In this document: one piece after another, positions 17,064 to 25,545 of the stretch
Position numbering within the stretch: position 1 is the stretch's first letter
Layout of the letters: every line of letters begins with the position of its first letter
DNA from: CAYSFW01 sp050329935
GTDB lineage: Bacteria > Pseudomonadota > Gammaproteobacteria > UWMA-0217
Assembly: GCA_050329935.1 (NCBI GenBank)
Contig: JBHJOI010000053.1
Span: 1 to 40,269, forward strand
Reading direction: 5' to 3'
DNA length: 40,269 bases
The notes under the pieces: generated by a model
What the model saw: only the letters and a program-made list of their open reading frames with translations
Databases searched by the model: none
What the model was told of the DNA's origin: nothing
Translations under genes and position numbers: made by a program

Positions 17064-20000
17064 ATGGACACACCCACACGCGACCGTGGACCGGCTTACG
17101 CGGAGCTTCACTGCCTGACGAATTTCACTTTCCTGCGCGGCGCCTCACGACCGGAGGAGCTGGTGCAGCGCGCGGCGGAACTGGGCTACGCGGCGCTCGC
17201 GATCACCGACGAGTGTTCCGTCGCCGGGGTGGTGCGGGCGCACGCCGCGGCTAAAACGCACGGATTGAAGCTCATCATCGGCACCGAGCTCCAGCTTGAG
17301 GACGGGCCAAGGCTGGCATTGCTGGCTCGCAATCGCGAGGGTTACGCGCAGTTGGCCGAGCTGATCACGACCGGGCGCCGACGCAGTCCGAAGGGACGCT
17401 ATGCGTTGCGACGCGCCGATCTCGAAGGCAACCTGAGCGACTGCCTCGCGCTGATGCTGCCGGAAACGACGTTCGTCGACGGCAACGAGGATTGGGCGTC
17501 GCCAACGCATTCGGCCGGGTTCGTGCCGCGTCTGCTGGACGGATTGACCTGGCTTTCCACACACTTTCCGGCGCGCACCTGGCTGGCGGTGGAGCGCCTG
17601 CATCTGCCGGGCGAGGCGGATCGTGTCGCGGCGCTGGTCGAGGCAAGCGCCTCTTGTGGAGTGCCGTTGGTCGCCGCCGGCGACGTACACATGCACAAGC
17701 GCGGGCGCCGCGCGTTGCAGGATTTGGTGACCGCGATTCGCCTCAACACCACGGTCGCGGCGGCCGGATTCGCGCTCTGCCCCAACGGCGAGCGGCACCT
17801 GCGACCGCTGCCGGTGCTCGCCGAGCTGTATGAGCCGGCCTGGCTCGCGGAGTCGGTGCGCATCGCGGCGTGTTGCACGTTCAGCCTCGACGAGCTGCGC
17901 TACGAGTACCCGGACGATCTCGTGCCCGCAGGCGAGACCGCGGCCGGCTATCTGCGTCGACTCACCGAGGTCGGCGTGCGCCGGCGCTGGCCCGGCGGCG
18001 AACCAGAAAAAGTGCGGCGCATGATCGAACACGAACTCAGGTTGATCGCGGAACTGAAATACGAGCCCTATTTTCTCACCGTGCATGACATCGTCGAGTT
18101 CGCGCGCACCCGCGGCATCCTCTGCCAGGGGCGCGGTTCGGCCGCGAACTCCGCGGTGTGTTATTGCCTCGGCATCACGGCGGTCGACCCGGAACGGGTT
18201 TCGATGCTGTTCGAACGCTTCATCTCGCGGGAACGCAACGAACCGCCGGATATCGACGTCGATTTCGACAACGCGCGGCGCGAGGAGGTCATGCAATACC
18301 TCTACGAGCGCTATGGACGCCATCGCGCCGCGCTCGCGGCGACGGTGATCACCTACCGCCGCAAGAGTGCGCTGCGAGACGCCGGCAAGGCGCTCGGGCT
18401 GACGCTCGATCAGGTCGACCGGCTGACGAAAACCCTGGCCTGGTGGGACGACGGCATCCCGCCCGCGCGGCTGCGTGAAGCGGGTTTCGACCCCGACAAC
18501 CCGGTGATAGTTCGCTTGCTGCATCTGGTCGATGAGCTGCGCGGCTTTCCACGCCACCTTTCACAGCATGTCGGCGGCTTCGTGATCGCGCGCGATCGGC
18601 TCTCGCGTCTGGTGCCGGTGGAAAACGCGGCGATGGCCGAACGCACGGTCATCCAGTGGGACAAGGATGATCTCGACACACTCGGCCTGCTCAAGGTTGA
18701 CTGCCTCGCGCTGGGGATGCTGGCCGCGATCCAGCGCTGCTTCGATCTGCTGCGCCGGCACGGCGGCCCCGACCTCACACTCGCCGACGTCCCGGCGGAA
18801 GACCCGGCGGTGTACCGGATGATTCAGCGCGCCGACACGATCGGCGTGTTTCAGATCGAATCGAGGGCGCAGATGAACATGCTGCCACGACTGAAACCCG
18901 CCAACTATTACGACCTGGTCATCGAAGTCGCGATCGTGCGCCCGGGTCCGATCCAGGGCGAGATGGTGCACCCCTATCTGCGCCGGCGCCGCGGCGAGGA
19001 ACCGGTAACCTACCCAAGCGACGCGGTCCGGCGCGTGCTGTCGCGTACCCTCGGCGTGCCGCTGTTTCAGGAACAGGTGATCGAACTGGCGATGGTGGCG
19101 GCCGGCTTCAGCGGCGGCGAGGCGGACGAATTGCGGCGGGCGATCGGCTCGTGGCGACGCAGCTACCGCCTCGAATATTTCCACCAGCGCCTGGTCGAGG
19201 GTATGCGCGCGCGCGGTTACGCTGACCGCTTCGCGGAGCAGATATTCAATCAGATCAAGGGATTCGGCGAATACGGCTTTCCTGAATCACATGCCGCAAG
19301 CTTCGCCCTGCTGGTATACGTCTCGGCCTGGCTCAAATGCCACCATCCCGCCGCATTCACCTGCGCATTGCTGAACAGCCAGCCGATGGGGTTTTATTCT
19401 CCCTCGCAGCTGGTGCAGGACCTGCGCCGCCACGCGGTCGAAGTCCGCCCGGTGGACGTGCTGCATAGCGCTTGGGAATCGACGCTCGAACCCGCCGCCG
19501 CTGGCGGCTGGGCGCTCCGGCTCGGACTGCATCAAGTGAAGGGGCTGAGCCGGGATGGCGCCGACCGCCTACTGAACGCCCGTGGCGCCGGGAGAGACTC
19601 GGTGCCCTCGGCGCAACCCGATCGAGCGCGTCAAGCGAGCACCACCGAACAGGATCCACAGCCCATTTGCAGTGATCTCGGCGAACTGATACGCCACGCG
19701 CGCCTCGATCAACGCGATCGCGACGCGCTGGCGGCCGCCGATGCCTTTGCCAGTATCGCCGGACACCGTCACCAGGCACGCTGGCAGGCGTTGGGCAGCG
19801 AACGCCTGCCCGGGCTTTTGGAACCCACCGCGGTGCATGACGAGCGCCCCCTCCTGCCGGCCCCGAGCGAGGGACAGGACATCGCCAACGATTACGCCAG
19901 CCTGGGACTGACGTTGCGCCGGCATCCACTCGCGCTGTTGCGCGCGCGCTTCACGCATCGCGGCTGGATCTCGACCCGCGACCTGAGCGAACGCCCATAC

Positions 20001-20285
20001 GGCAGCCGAATCCGTCTCGCGGGCCTGGTCACCAACCGGCAACACCCGGCCAGCGCCAGTGGCGCTATTTTCATCACGCTGGAAGACGAACACGGCGTCG
20101 CCAACCTGATCATCTGGCAACGGATCAGCGAACGCTATCGAAGGGAGGTATTACAGGGTCGACTGCTGCTGGTGCAAGGCAAGGTCGAACGCGAAGGCAT
20201 GGTCATCCATATCATTGCCGACAAACTCGTGGATCACACCGACTGGCTGGGCACACTCGTCACAACGTCGAGGGACTTTCACTGA
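17064..20285 (+). CDS. dnaE2: Error-prone DNA polymerase DnaE2
   Basis: A 1073-residue C-family polymerase used in SOS translesion synthesis. The N-terminal PHP domain starts at YAELHCLTNFTFLRGAS. The palm carries the catalytic aspartates in PPDIDVDFDNARREEV (about residues 393-408), preceded by CQGRGSAANSAVCYCLG. HhH and OB domains close the chain (LAGLVTNRQHP, FITLEDEHGVANLIIW). Length is typical of DnaE2 (about 1020-1080) and shorter than replicative DnaE. DnaE2 normally works with ImuA/ImuB encoded just upstream; neither is in this window. ATG at 17064 has no Shine-Dalgarno sequence because the palindrome occupies that position. Confidence 0.95.
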   Translation: MDTPTRDRGPAYAELHCLTNFTFLRGASRPEELVQRAAELGYAALAITDECSVAGVVRAHAAAKTHGLKLIIGTELQLEDGPRLALLARNREGYAQLAELITTGRRRSPKGRYALRRADLEGNLSDCLALMLPETTFVDGNEDWASPTHSAGFVPRLLDGLTWLSTHFPARTWLAVERLHLPGEADRVAALVEASASCGVPLVAAGDVHMHKRGRRALQDLVTAIRLNTTVAAAGFALCPNGERHLRPLPVLAELYEPAWLAESVRIAACCTFSLDELRYEYPDDLVPAGETAAGYLRRLTEVGVRRRWPGGEPEKVRRMIEHELRLIAELKYEPYFLTVHDIVEFARTRGILCQGRGSAANSAVCYCLGITAVDPERVSMLFERFISRERNEPPDIDVDFDNARREEVMQYLYERYGRHRAALAATVITYRRKSALRDAGKALGLTLDQVDRLTKTLAWWDDGIPPARLREAGFDPDNPVIVRLLHLVDELRGFPRHLSQHVGGFVIARDRLSRLVPVENAAMAERTVIQWDKDDLDTLGLLKVDCLALGMLAAIQRCFDLLRRHGGPDLTLADVPAEDPAVYRMIQRADTIGVFQIESRAQMNMLPRLKPANYYDLVIEVAIVRPGPIQGEMVHPYLRRRRGEEPVTYPSDAVRRVLSRTLGVPLFQEQVIELAMVAAGFSGGEADELRRAIGSWRRSYRLEYFHQRLVEGMRARGYADRFAEQIFNQIKGFGEYGFPESHAASFALLVYVSAWLKCHHPAAFTCALLNSQPMGFYSPSQLVQDLRRHAVEVRPVDVLHSAWESTLEPAAAGGWALRLGLHQVKGLSRDGADRLLNARGAGRDSVPSAQPDRARQASTTEQDPQPICSDLGELIRHARLDQRDRDALAAADAFASIAGHRHQARWQALGSERLPGLLEPTAVHDERPLLPAPSEGQDIANDYASLGLTLRRHPLALLRARFTHRGWISTRDLSERPYGSRIRLAGLVTNRQHPASASGAIFITLEDEHGVANLIIWQRISERYRREVLQGRLLLVQGKVEREGMVIHIIADKLVDHTDWLGTLVTTSRDFH

Positions 20286-20338
20286 GCAATACCGTTTGCG
20301 TCGTGAATCCGCGCCCATTCTGGCGTCACCGCAAATAA

Positions 20339-20575
20339 TTACTTGATATCCTGAACGACCTTGATCAAGAGACTATTGATCTCGGCATGAATATCGACGT
20401 CCCGCTCGAACGCCCCGGTCGGTTCCATAAACACCTGCGTCCGCGATTCGGCACGTTCGTTTCGCGCGGCCTGATAGGGTTTCGACAATTTGCGGGTATC
20501 CCCCCCTTCCTTGGGCTGATAAATATTCAGCAATTGCTTTAATGGCAGGTCATTGGGGTCCAGTACGTTACTCAT
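20339..20575 (-). CDS. Small uncharacterised protein at the end of the secretion block
   Basis: A 78-residue hydrophilic protein with no recognised domain (contains LKQLLNIYQPKEGGDTRKL and ends in INSLLIKVVQDIK). GAGG lies 5 bases before the ATG. Its start overlaps by 4 bases (ATGA) the stop of a 29-codon reading frame just upstream, and it is the last gene of the sctC-to-sctI block. Position suggests a role in type III secretion, perhaps a chaperone or a rod/needle accessory, but no family is recognised. It ends 53 bases from the convergent dnaE2 stop. Confidence 0.6.
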   Translation of the reverse strand: MSNVLDPNDLPLKQLLNIYQPKEGGDTRKLSKPYQAARNERAESRTQVFMEPTGAFERDVDIHAEINSLLIKVVQDIK

Positions 20576-20661
20576 ATCAACCTCGGATCACCATCCGTCT
20601 CTTGCTTACGTGCACTCAACATTGCGACGACACCGAACGGTACGCCTTTGTCGCCTATCAT
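20572..20661 (-). CDS. Possible 29-residue ORF, or the tail of a frameshifted small gene
   Basis: Runs from ATG (20661) to a TGA that overlaps the next gene's ATG. CAGG lies 7 bases upstream as a weak ribosome binding site. The frame stays open upstream of the ATG to a stop near 20740, reading a plausible peptide (DGSITYYIFGGSPESGS) with no start codon. A second frame from a GTG near 20784 runs into the same area and stops. Together they look like one ~70-codon gene split by a frameshift. Function unknown; low certainty. Confidence 0.3.
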   Translation of the reverse strand: MIGDKGVPFGVVAMLSARKQETDGDPRLI

Positions 20662-20806
20662 GATGCTACCTGACTCCGGGCTACCGCCAAATATGTAATA
20701 CGTTATAGAACCATCGGTATGTGGCGCCCGTCACCGTGAGCACTCTGCAATCCAGCTGGGACGATTCCCGAAAAGGAAAAGCGCACCGCCTACGTCAACC
20801 AGCAGG

Positions 20807-21433
20807 CTACTGACTGGTGAATAGCGTCCGTACCGCAGTCCCCGCTTGCGACACCGCCGACGTCAATACCTTGATCTTGGTCAGCCAGAACTCAGTGTTC
20901 ATGAACCACCGCGCCGAGTCCTGGGTATACTCCGAACCCGCGCCGTAATACGCCTGGGTTGTCTGATGCATCTTTTCCATGCGCTCGATGCCCTCGCGAA
21001 CATGGTCCTCGATGGTCGCCTTGCGGGCGAGATCCGACCCGGTCGCCTCCTCGATATTCGACAGGTGCCTGGGGCCTGCTGAGCGCTCCGCTAGCGGACT
21101 ATCATCCAGCACGCCGTGCTGTTCCATATAGGTTCTGAACGTGGGCCAGTCGCGTAGCCGGTCCACGACGCCGTTGTACTCGTCGTTGATACCCGCCAAG
21201 CGATTCATGACGTCGAAGCTCGCACCCTCCGTCGTCGAGGCGGGTGGGTTGGAATGCGCGCCGCGCTCGATCGAACCCACGCCAGTGGCGCCCCGATCCT
21301 GTGCGTTCGCACCGGAAACCTGGCGCTCGAAATACTCGATCGCCGCCGGAGAAGGCGGTTGCATGTTTCCGGCCGTCGTCCCGGACAGAAACGAATCGGT
21401 CAGTAACTGCTGCGGAGAAATACCTTCAATCAT
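20807..21433 (-). CDS. sctI: Type III secretion inner-rod protein SctI (YscI/HrpB-like)
   Basis: A 208-residue protein. The N-terminus has the PxAxxxFxxxV pattern of rod proteins (SPAAIEYFERQVSG) and the C-terminal helix WLTKIKVLTSAVSQAGTAVR ends in TLFTSQ, similar to the polymerising C-terminus of YscI/PrgJ/HrpB. It is longer than most rod subunits (80-150 residues); the excess is a Gly/Ser/Ala-rich and helical middle (30-150). Rod subunits connect the needle to the export gate. It follows sctG in the order found in the yersinia virC operon, though no sctH-like gene lies between. Confidence 0.7.
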   Translation of the reverse strand: MIEGISPQQLLTDSFLSGTTAGNMQPPSPAAIEYFERQVSGANAQDRGATGVGSIERGAHSNPPASTTEGASFDVMNRLAGINDEYNGVVDRLRDWPTFRTYMEQHGVLDDSPLAERSAGPRHLSNIEEATGSDLARKATIEDHVREGIERMEKMHQTTQAYYGAGSEYTQDSARWFMNTEFWLTKIKVLTSAVSQAGTAVRTLFTSQ

Positions 21434-21553
21434 ATGCTTGAACCTGTTTCGTCACGCCGTTGCCACATCGCGCATCGCGTACCTCGCCCCATTCGATCGA
21501 GGCGTGCCTGCCGTAATCAGTCATCGTACGCGCCGACACCACTCAACGATCCA

Positions 21554-21922
21554 TCAATCCTGCAGATAAACGGACGCAACTGCCTTTTGATTGACATCGC
21601 CGCGAGTGCTGACATCGCGCAGGATTTCGCCCGCCTCGTTCACCTTGCCGAATTCCTTGAGCGCCAAGCCCAGAAAACACTTCGCGGTTAGATTATCGGG
21701 CTCGCGTGTCGTCACGATTTCACTGAGAATACGGATCGCGTCGGCGTACTTGGCCGATGAGATCTTGGCAACGGCCAAACCGATCTGCACCGGCACCTGA
21801 TCCGGCTTCATCGCATACACGCCCTCCATGATCTCCTCACCTTCCTGCGGAAATCCCTTGAAGCTCGCCATATATCCAATCTCGGATAAGCGCCGCAAAA
21901 TCTCGACATCAACGTCGTACAT
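21554..21922 (-). CDS. sctG: TPR-type needle chaperone SctG (YscG/PscG-like)
   Basis: A 122-residue protein made of TPR-like helix pairs (LRRLSEIGYMASFKGFPQEG, VQIGLAVAKISSAKYADAIR, AKCFLGLALKEFGKVNEAG). Size and position right after the needle gene match YscG/PscG, which with SctE caps the needle subunit in the cytoplasm. An HrpB1/HrpK-type protein is an alternative reading. ATG at 21922 is chosen because AGGAG stands 8 bases upstream; the frame continues upstream without homology. Confidence 0.7.
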   Translation of the reverse strand: MYDVDVEILRRLSEIGYMASFKGFPQEGEEIMEGVYAMKPDQVPVQIGLAVAKISSAKYADAIRILSEIVTTREPDNLTAKCFLGLALKEFGKVNEAGEILRDVSTRGDVNQKAVASVYLQD

Positions 21923-22007
21923 AAATGACTCCTGCCTGCATCTGCATTTGATCTTCAACCCTGCCCAGCGAGCACTCACGCCGCCGGGCAGGATTGTCGA
22001 CTACCCA

Positions 22008-22232
22008 TTACCGTGCAATCTGTTGCGATTGCTGATCGGTCATTTGCGACATGGATTCGGCCACGCTCGCGATACGCTCGATGCCCGATTTCGTGGTGTC
22101 GAATTTCATTTTCTCGACCGTCGACTGCATCTGAAAATTCATCGCCGCATTCTGCATCTGCGTTTGCGCGCTCAACATCTGACTAAAGTTCGCCTCAGCC
22201 GCGCCAATCGCACCTGATAGTTCACTACCCAT
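22008..22232 (-). CDS. sctF: Candidate type III secretion needle subunit SctF
   Basis: A 74-residue protein, almost entirely helical and rich in Gln, Met, Ser and Ala with no Cys (QMLSAQTQMQNAAMNFQMQ, KMKFDTTKSGIERIAS). The size, lack of bulky core residues and position between SctE and SctG match the needle subunit, but the C-terminus does not show the usual KxxxxxIIxKI ending, so the call rests mainly on context. AAGAGG lies 7 bases before the ATG at 22232. An upstream in-frame extension exists but lacks this signal. Confidence 0.55.
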   Translation of the reverse strand: MGSELSGAIGAAEANFSQMLSAQTQMQNAAMNFQMQSTVEKMKFDTTKSGIERIASVAESMSQMTDQQSQQIAR

Positions 22233-22451
22233 TGCTACACCTCTTAAGTTGATGGAATTCTGGAATACCGATAACGGCATACCCTGGTCATTGCCACATT
22301 CAATCACGCCGTACTTCTCCATCGAGTCTCCATAAATCGACGGCAGGAACCCATGCCGTGGCCCTGGCACACTCAACCGCATTCACGACTGCCTGACCCG
22401 CACACCCATCACTCGACGGCTCGGCGTGTGATCGCCGTGAATCCCGCGCGC

Positions 22452-22691
22452 TCAATTCAACTTTTGCAACCGGGGCCACATTTGCTCAACCACGTGGGAT
22501 GCCTTTTCAAAGGCGATCAGCACGGTGCTCAAACGCTTGTAATCGTCCGGGCTAACGCCGGCGTTGATAATTGATCGAACCTTGCGTGACTCCTCCTGGA
22601 GTTCAGTAATGATCTGGTCGCGCAACGCGCCCTGCCGATCCTCCTTGAGTTGAACCTCCAGATTCAAGTATGCCCCGTCTACCTGACTCAT
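22452..22691 (-). CDS. sctE: Candidate needle co-chaperone SctE (YscE/PscE-like)
   Basis: A 79-residue, highly charged, helical protein (LEVQLKEDRQGALRDQIITE, then YKRLSTVLIAFEKASHVVEQ). It has the size and helical-hairpin character of YscE/PscE, which together with SctG prevents early needle polymerisation. Its ATG overlaps the sctD stop by ATGA. A 219-base gap without a clear gene separates it from sctF. The sequence similarity to YscE is weak to the eye; the order D-E-F-G is the main support. Confidence 0.6.
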   Translation of the reverse strand: MSQVDGAYLNLEVQLKEDRQGALRDQIITELQEESRKVRSIINAGVSPDDYKRLSTVLIAFEKASHVVEQMWPRLQKLN

Positions 22692-24079
22692 TTGCTTTCA
22701 CCTACTGGGTATTCAATTGAATTTGTACCGTCTTTCAAGATCAACGCTTGCATGGATATTTTCTCAAGCACCATGCCGTTGGCCAACGTCGCACCCTCGC
22801 TATATTTCTGTCCGTCGACGAGCTCCAGTGTTGCACTCGGACCGACGCTGATGCTCTTGATATTGAGCTTGAAGCCATTTGATTGCTTGAAACTGGTCTG
22901 GTTGCGGACATCCGGAGTGCCGTTACGGTCCAACATGAAACGCGCCAGCAAGGCTTCGAGTTCGGGTTGATTCACGTGTGATAATACGCCGTTGACATTC
23001 AAACGAGTGTCATCAATTGATACGTTTAAATGCCTGAAATACTCCACCTCGGTCAACGCCGCGGTCAGCTCGTCGGCGAGCTGGGGCATCGTCAACACAT
23101 GCTTGACGTCGATATCGAGAATTCGCGGAATATCGCTTTTGATCGTCACCAAGGCAGCATGTAATTCGTCCGGGCTCGCGACCAATCCAGACCATGCCAG
23201 CTTGCCGGGTGCGACCGGTGTTACCTTGAGTGCACCCAAACCAATCGCGTCCAGAACCTTTCGGGTCGCCGCGGCCAGTTCTTCGGCGCTCGTCACCCGC
23301 AGATCGATTTTATTTCCTTCGCCGTCGATCGCCTTGCGCAACGTTCGAACTTGGTCTGATGTGAGCACATGCCCCACCACCTGCATTCGACCCGAACTAC
23401 TTTGTCGCAGGGCAACGTCGGACCCGTCCGGCAATTGAGCCATCGCCTGATTCAAGCGCTGGAAATTCGGCTTTTCGGGGCTCGTGGGTACGCGACCGCT
23501 ACCGACGACATCCTTTCCGGTGAGCGAGACCAGCACAAACAGCGCAAGAATCGCGAACACCGCGAGACGCGTTAGGTCGGGGCGGAAAATTCGGCGGGTA
23601 GCCTGCCGTTGCGAGTCATCGAGCAAGCGAGCACCGCGAAACCACTCCGCACCGGATGCAAACGAACGACCGAAACCCTGCCGTGATCCGGACTGTTCCT
23701 TATGCTTGGCAATCGACTTCAAATTGAGCAGAAGATCGACGCCACCGAGCGAAATGATGGACCCCGGGAACACGTTGACCGGACTATCGCCCACCTTGCG
23801 TCCGGAAACCTCCACTTCGCCGTCTACCGGCTTGACGGTCACCATGCCGTCGACAAAACTGATTTCGAGGTGTCTTTCCTGTACGCCTGCCCCCATCAAC
23901 ACGAAATCGCATTCGAAGGATGATCCGACCTGATGAGTCCCCTCGCGCACCATCGCGACCGCCCCCTTGTTGGGGCCGCTCAAAACTCGGATGAAGCATT
24001 TTCGCCGCACCGGTGTGCCCGCCACGGACGCCTCCGATCCACGAGGCGCGCTGGCCGTCCGGTGTATTCTGGCAGCCAT
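22688..24079 (-). CDS. sctD: Type III secretion inner-membrane ring protein SctD (YscD-like)
   Basis: A 463-residue single-pass protein. The cytoplasmic N-terminus is an FHA-like domain (about 28-120: IRVLSGPNKGAVAMVREGTH, GSSFECDFVL). The membrane helix is about 172-187 (LAVFAILALFVLVSLTG), followed by a periplasmic part with BON-like ring-building repeats (TRKVLDAIGLGALKVTP, AALTEVEYFRHLNVSIDDTR) and a C-terminal tail. This is the standard SctD layout, forming the larger inner-membrane ring with SctJ. It starts 6 bases after sctC and its stop overlaps sctE. Confidence 0.87.
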   Translation of the reverse strand: MAARIHRTASAPRGSEASVAGTPVRRKCFIRVLSGPNKGAVAMVREGTHQVGSSFECDFVLMGAGVQERHLEISFVDGMVTVKPVDGEVEVSGRKVGDSPVNVFPGSIISLGGVDLLLNLKSIAKHKEQSGSRQGFGRSFASGAEWFRGARLLDDSQRQATRRIFRPDLTRLAVFAILALFVLVSLTGKDVVGSGRVPTSPEKPNFQRLNQAMAQLPDGSDVALRQSSSGRMQVVGHVLTSDQVRTLRKAIDGEGNKIDLRVTSAEELAAATRKVLDAIGLGALKVTPVAPGKLAWSGLVASPDELHAALVTIKSDIPRILDIDVKHVLTMPQLADELTAALTEVEYFRHLNVSIDDTRLNVNGVLSHVNQPELEALLARFMLDRNGTPDVRNQTSFKQSNGFKLNIKSISVGPSATLELVDGQKYSEGATLANGMVLEKISMQALILKDGTNSIEYPVGESK

Positions 24080-24085
24080 GCTCGA

Positions 24086-24754
24086 TTACCGCCGTTGCAC
24101 TTGAAAGGTGCCAAGATCCACCACCTCGTAGTTCGCGACATCTTTTGCCGGTGGCGACGAACTCAGATTCCTGACGCCGCGCGCGTCGACCCACCGGTAA
24201 GCAACGCCTTTGGTCTGCACGACAGCGGGGCGATCGATCACCTTGGCCGATTCCATGACCATTTCGACGAATCGTGCCGGACCCGCGAAATGCAATAGAC
24301 CGTCGCGCTCGGACACGGTCCAGGAAATGCGGGGATCATAAATCCCCATGCGCTCGATGGCGTCAGTGAATTCCTTGACGCTGACGTGTTTAAGCATGAG
24401 TGATCCGGTCTGAATTTCGTCGATGTGGTACACGTAGGCGACATTGCCGTCGTAGTACCAGGTCAAGTGATAGGTCTTGGCCAGCCGCTCCAGCACCTCG
24501 TCGTTGGGCACATCGTTGAAGCTCAGGCTGACGACGTCCTTGATCCGCTTGCTGACGATGACGGGTATGCCATGACTGCCAAAAAAACTGTTCACCATGT
24601 TACGCAGCGGTTCGCCATTCGAATAATGCGAATAGGACTTGGACGCCCAGGGTATCTCCGCCGCCCATGTCGAATTCATGAGCGTTAAGTTGGCGAAAAA
24701 TGCGACGAGCAGCATCCAGCCAGTCCGCGCATATAGTCTAGAAACGCCATTCAT
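24086..24754 (-). CDS. sctC: Short secretin SctC: N-terminal (N0-N1) domains only
   Basis: A 222-residue secreted protein (242 if the ATG at 24814 is used). A signal peptide with hydrophobic core WMLLVAFFANLTLM likely ends after TWAA. Then comes the N0 domain (LRNMVNSFFGSHGIPVIVS, SLSFNDVPNDEVLERLAKTY, LTWYYDGNVAYVYHIDE) and the N1 domain (LKHVSVKEFTDAIERMGIYD, FAGPARFVEMV). The N3 domain and the beta-barrel pore of secretins (normally ~600 residues in total) are absent. It ends cleanly and sctD begins 6 bases later, so it is not obviously truncated. It resembles rhizobial NolW/RhcC1, whose pore is encoded by a second gene. ATG at 24754 is preferred because it gives a normal signal peptide. 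Confidence 0.8.
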   Translation of the reverse strand: MNGVSRLYARTGWMLLVAFFANLTLMNSTWAAEIPWASKSYSHYSNGEPLRNMVNSFFGSHGIPVIVSKRIKDVVSLSFNDVPNDEVLERLAKTYHLTWYYDGNVAYVYHIDEIQTGSLMLKHVSVKEFTDAIERMGIYDPRISWTVSERDGLLHFAGPARFVEMVMESAKVIDRPAVVQTKGVAYRWVDARGVRNLSSSPPAKDVANYEVVDLGTFQVQRR

Positions 24755-24814
24755 TGCTTCTGTGATCAATTTATCGGGTTGCTTGTGGCTGATTTCGACT
24801 ACCCCCACCGTCAT

Positions 24815-25148
24815 TAGTTCCCAAGCGACGCAATCAAAATAACGAGTGAAGAATTACCCGCGCGGATGGGTTCCACCCGATACGCGGGGCTCGAATCCGT
24901 TTGGTGGATATCGCTTTCGATATATAACTCGCACGGCACTCGGGAACCAACCTGTCGCTCGCGCGGTCTGATCGCCAGCAACGTTTTATTTCGCGTTTCG
25001 AATGGACCTCACGCCGCGGCGCGATCGTCGTTAATCGATTGATCGAGCACCATACGAGCGGATACATCGCCACGGCACGGCCCGTTCCGCATGACATCGG
25101 ATCGGTGCTACGCGAGGCGTTCCCCAATCAATCCAGCGATTGCAATAC
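24815..25148. promoter_or_regulatory. Divergent regulatory region between the two secretion blocks
   Basis: 334 bases without a convincing gene on either strand, separating sctC (-) from the STAS gene (+). It must hold promoters for both blocks. The clearest feature is a perfect palindrome ATATCG-CTTT-CGATAT at 24908-24923, followed by an AT-rich TATATAAC that could supply a -10. Open frames in the region lack start codons or resemble no protein. Confidence 0.5.
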
Positions 25149-25502
25149 ATGACCGGTTTAACGATCGAAACGAGTCATCTGGGTGAGCGGGCGATCCTAC
25201 GCCTGCGCGGCTCGCTCGACGCCGCGACCAGCAAGGATCTGGATCACATCACACGCACGCTGGCCGGGGGCGAGGCACGGCACATCGCCCTGGATTGCAG
25301 CGAACTTGCGTACCTGACCAGCGCGGGACTCAAGGCCATTCTGGAAGCCTTTCTCGCGATTCGCCCTCATGGATCGATGCTGGTGGTCGCCACGCATGAT
25401 CCGGAGAACATGCTTCGGTTCGTCGGCATGGACCGACTGCTACCCGTCTGTTCGGTGCTACCGACGGAATGGAGCGAGGGGCGCGCGCGCAACCCGGACT
25501 GA
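25149..25502 (+). CDS. STAS-domain protein (anti-sigma factor antagonist type)
   Basis: A 117-residue single STAS domain: ILRLRGSLDAATSKDL, IALDCSELAYLTSAGLKAIL with the Ser/Thr phosphorylation position in TSAGL, then MLVVATHDPENMLRFVGMDR. Such proteins act in partner-switching cascades, bound and released by a switch kinase. It is the first gene of the + block, 43 bases before sctX. Bordetella regulates type III secretion through a similar STAS protein (BtrV), so a link to secretion control is plausible. No kinase or phosphatase partner is in the window. ATG at 25149 is preferred to TTG at 25140. Confidence 0.85.
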   Translation: MTGLTIETSHLGERAILRLRGSLDAATSKDLDHITRTLAGGEARHIALDCSELAYLTSAGLKAILEAFLAIRPHGSMLVVATHDPENMLRFVGMDRLLPVCSVLPTEWSEGRARNPD

Positions 25503-25545
25503 ATACCGTGCCCAGATTTGACAACACTCAGGGAGAAAGCCTTGC

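Noticed and set aside
24086..24754. Short sctC as a truncated pseudogene
   Set aside because: The gene ends in a clean stop, sctD begins 6 bases later, and no secretin barrel remnant lies in the other frames.
24834..25127. 97-codon open frame on the minus strand between the secretion blocks
   Set aside because: No recognisable domain or ribosome binding site; it sits in what must be the divergent promoter region.
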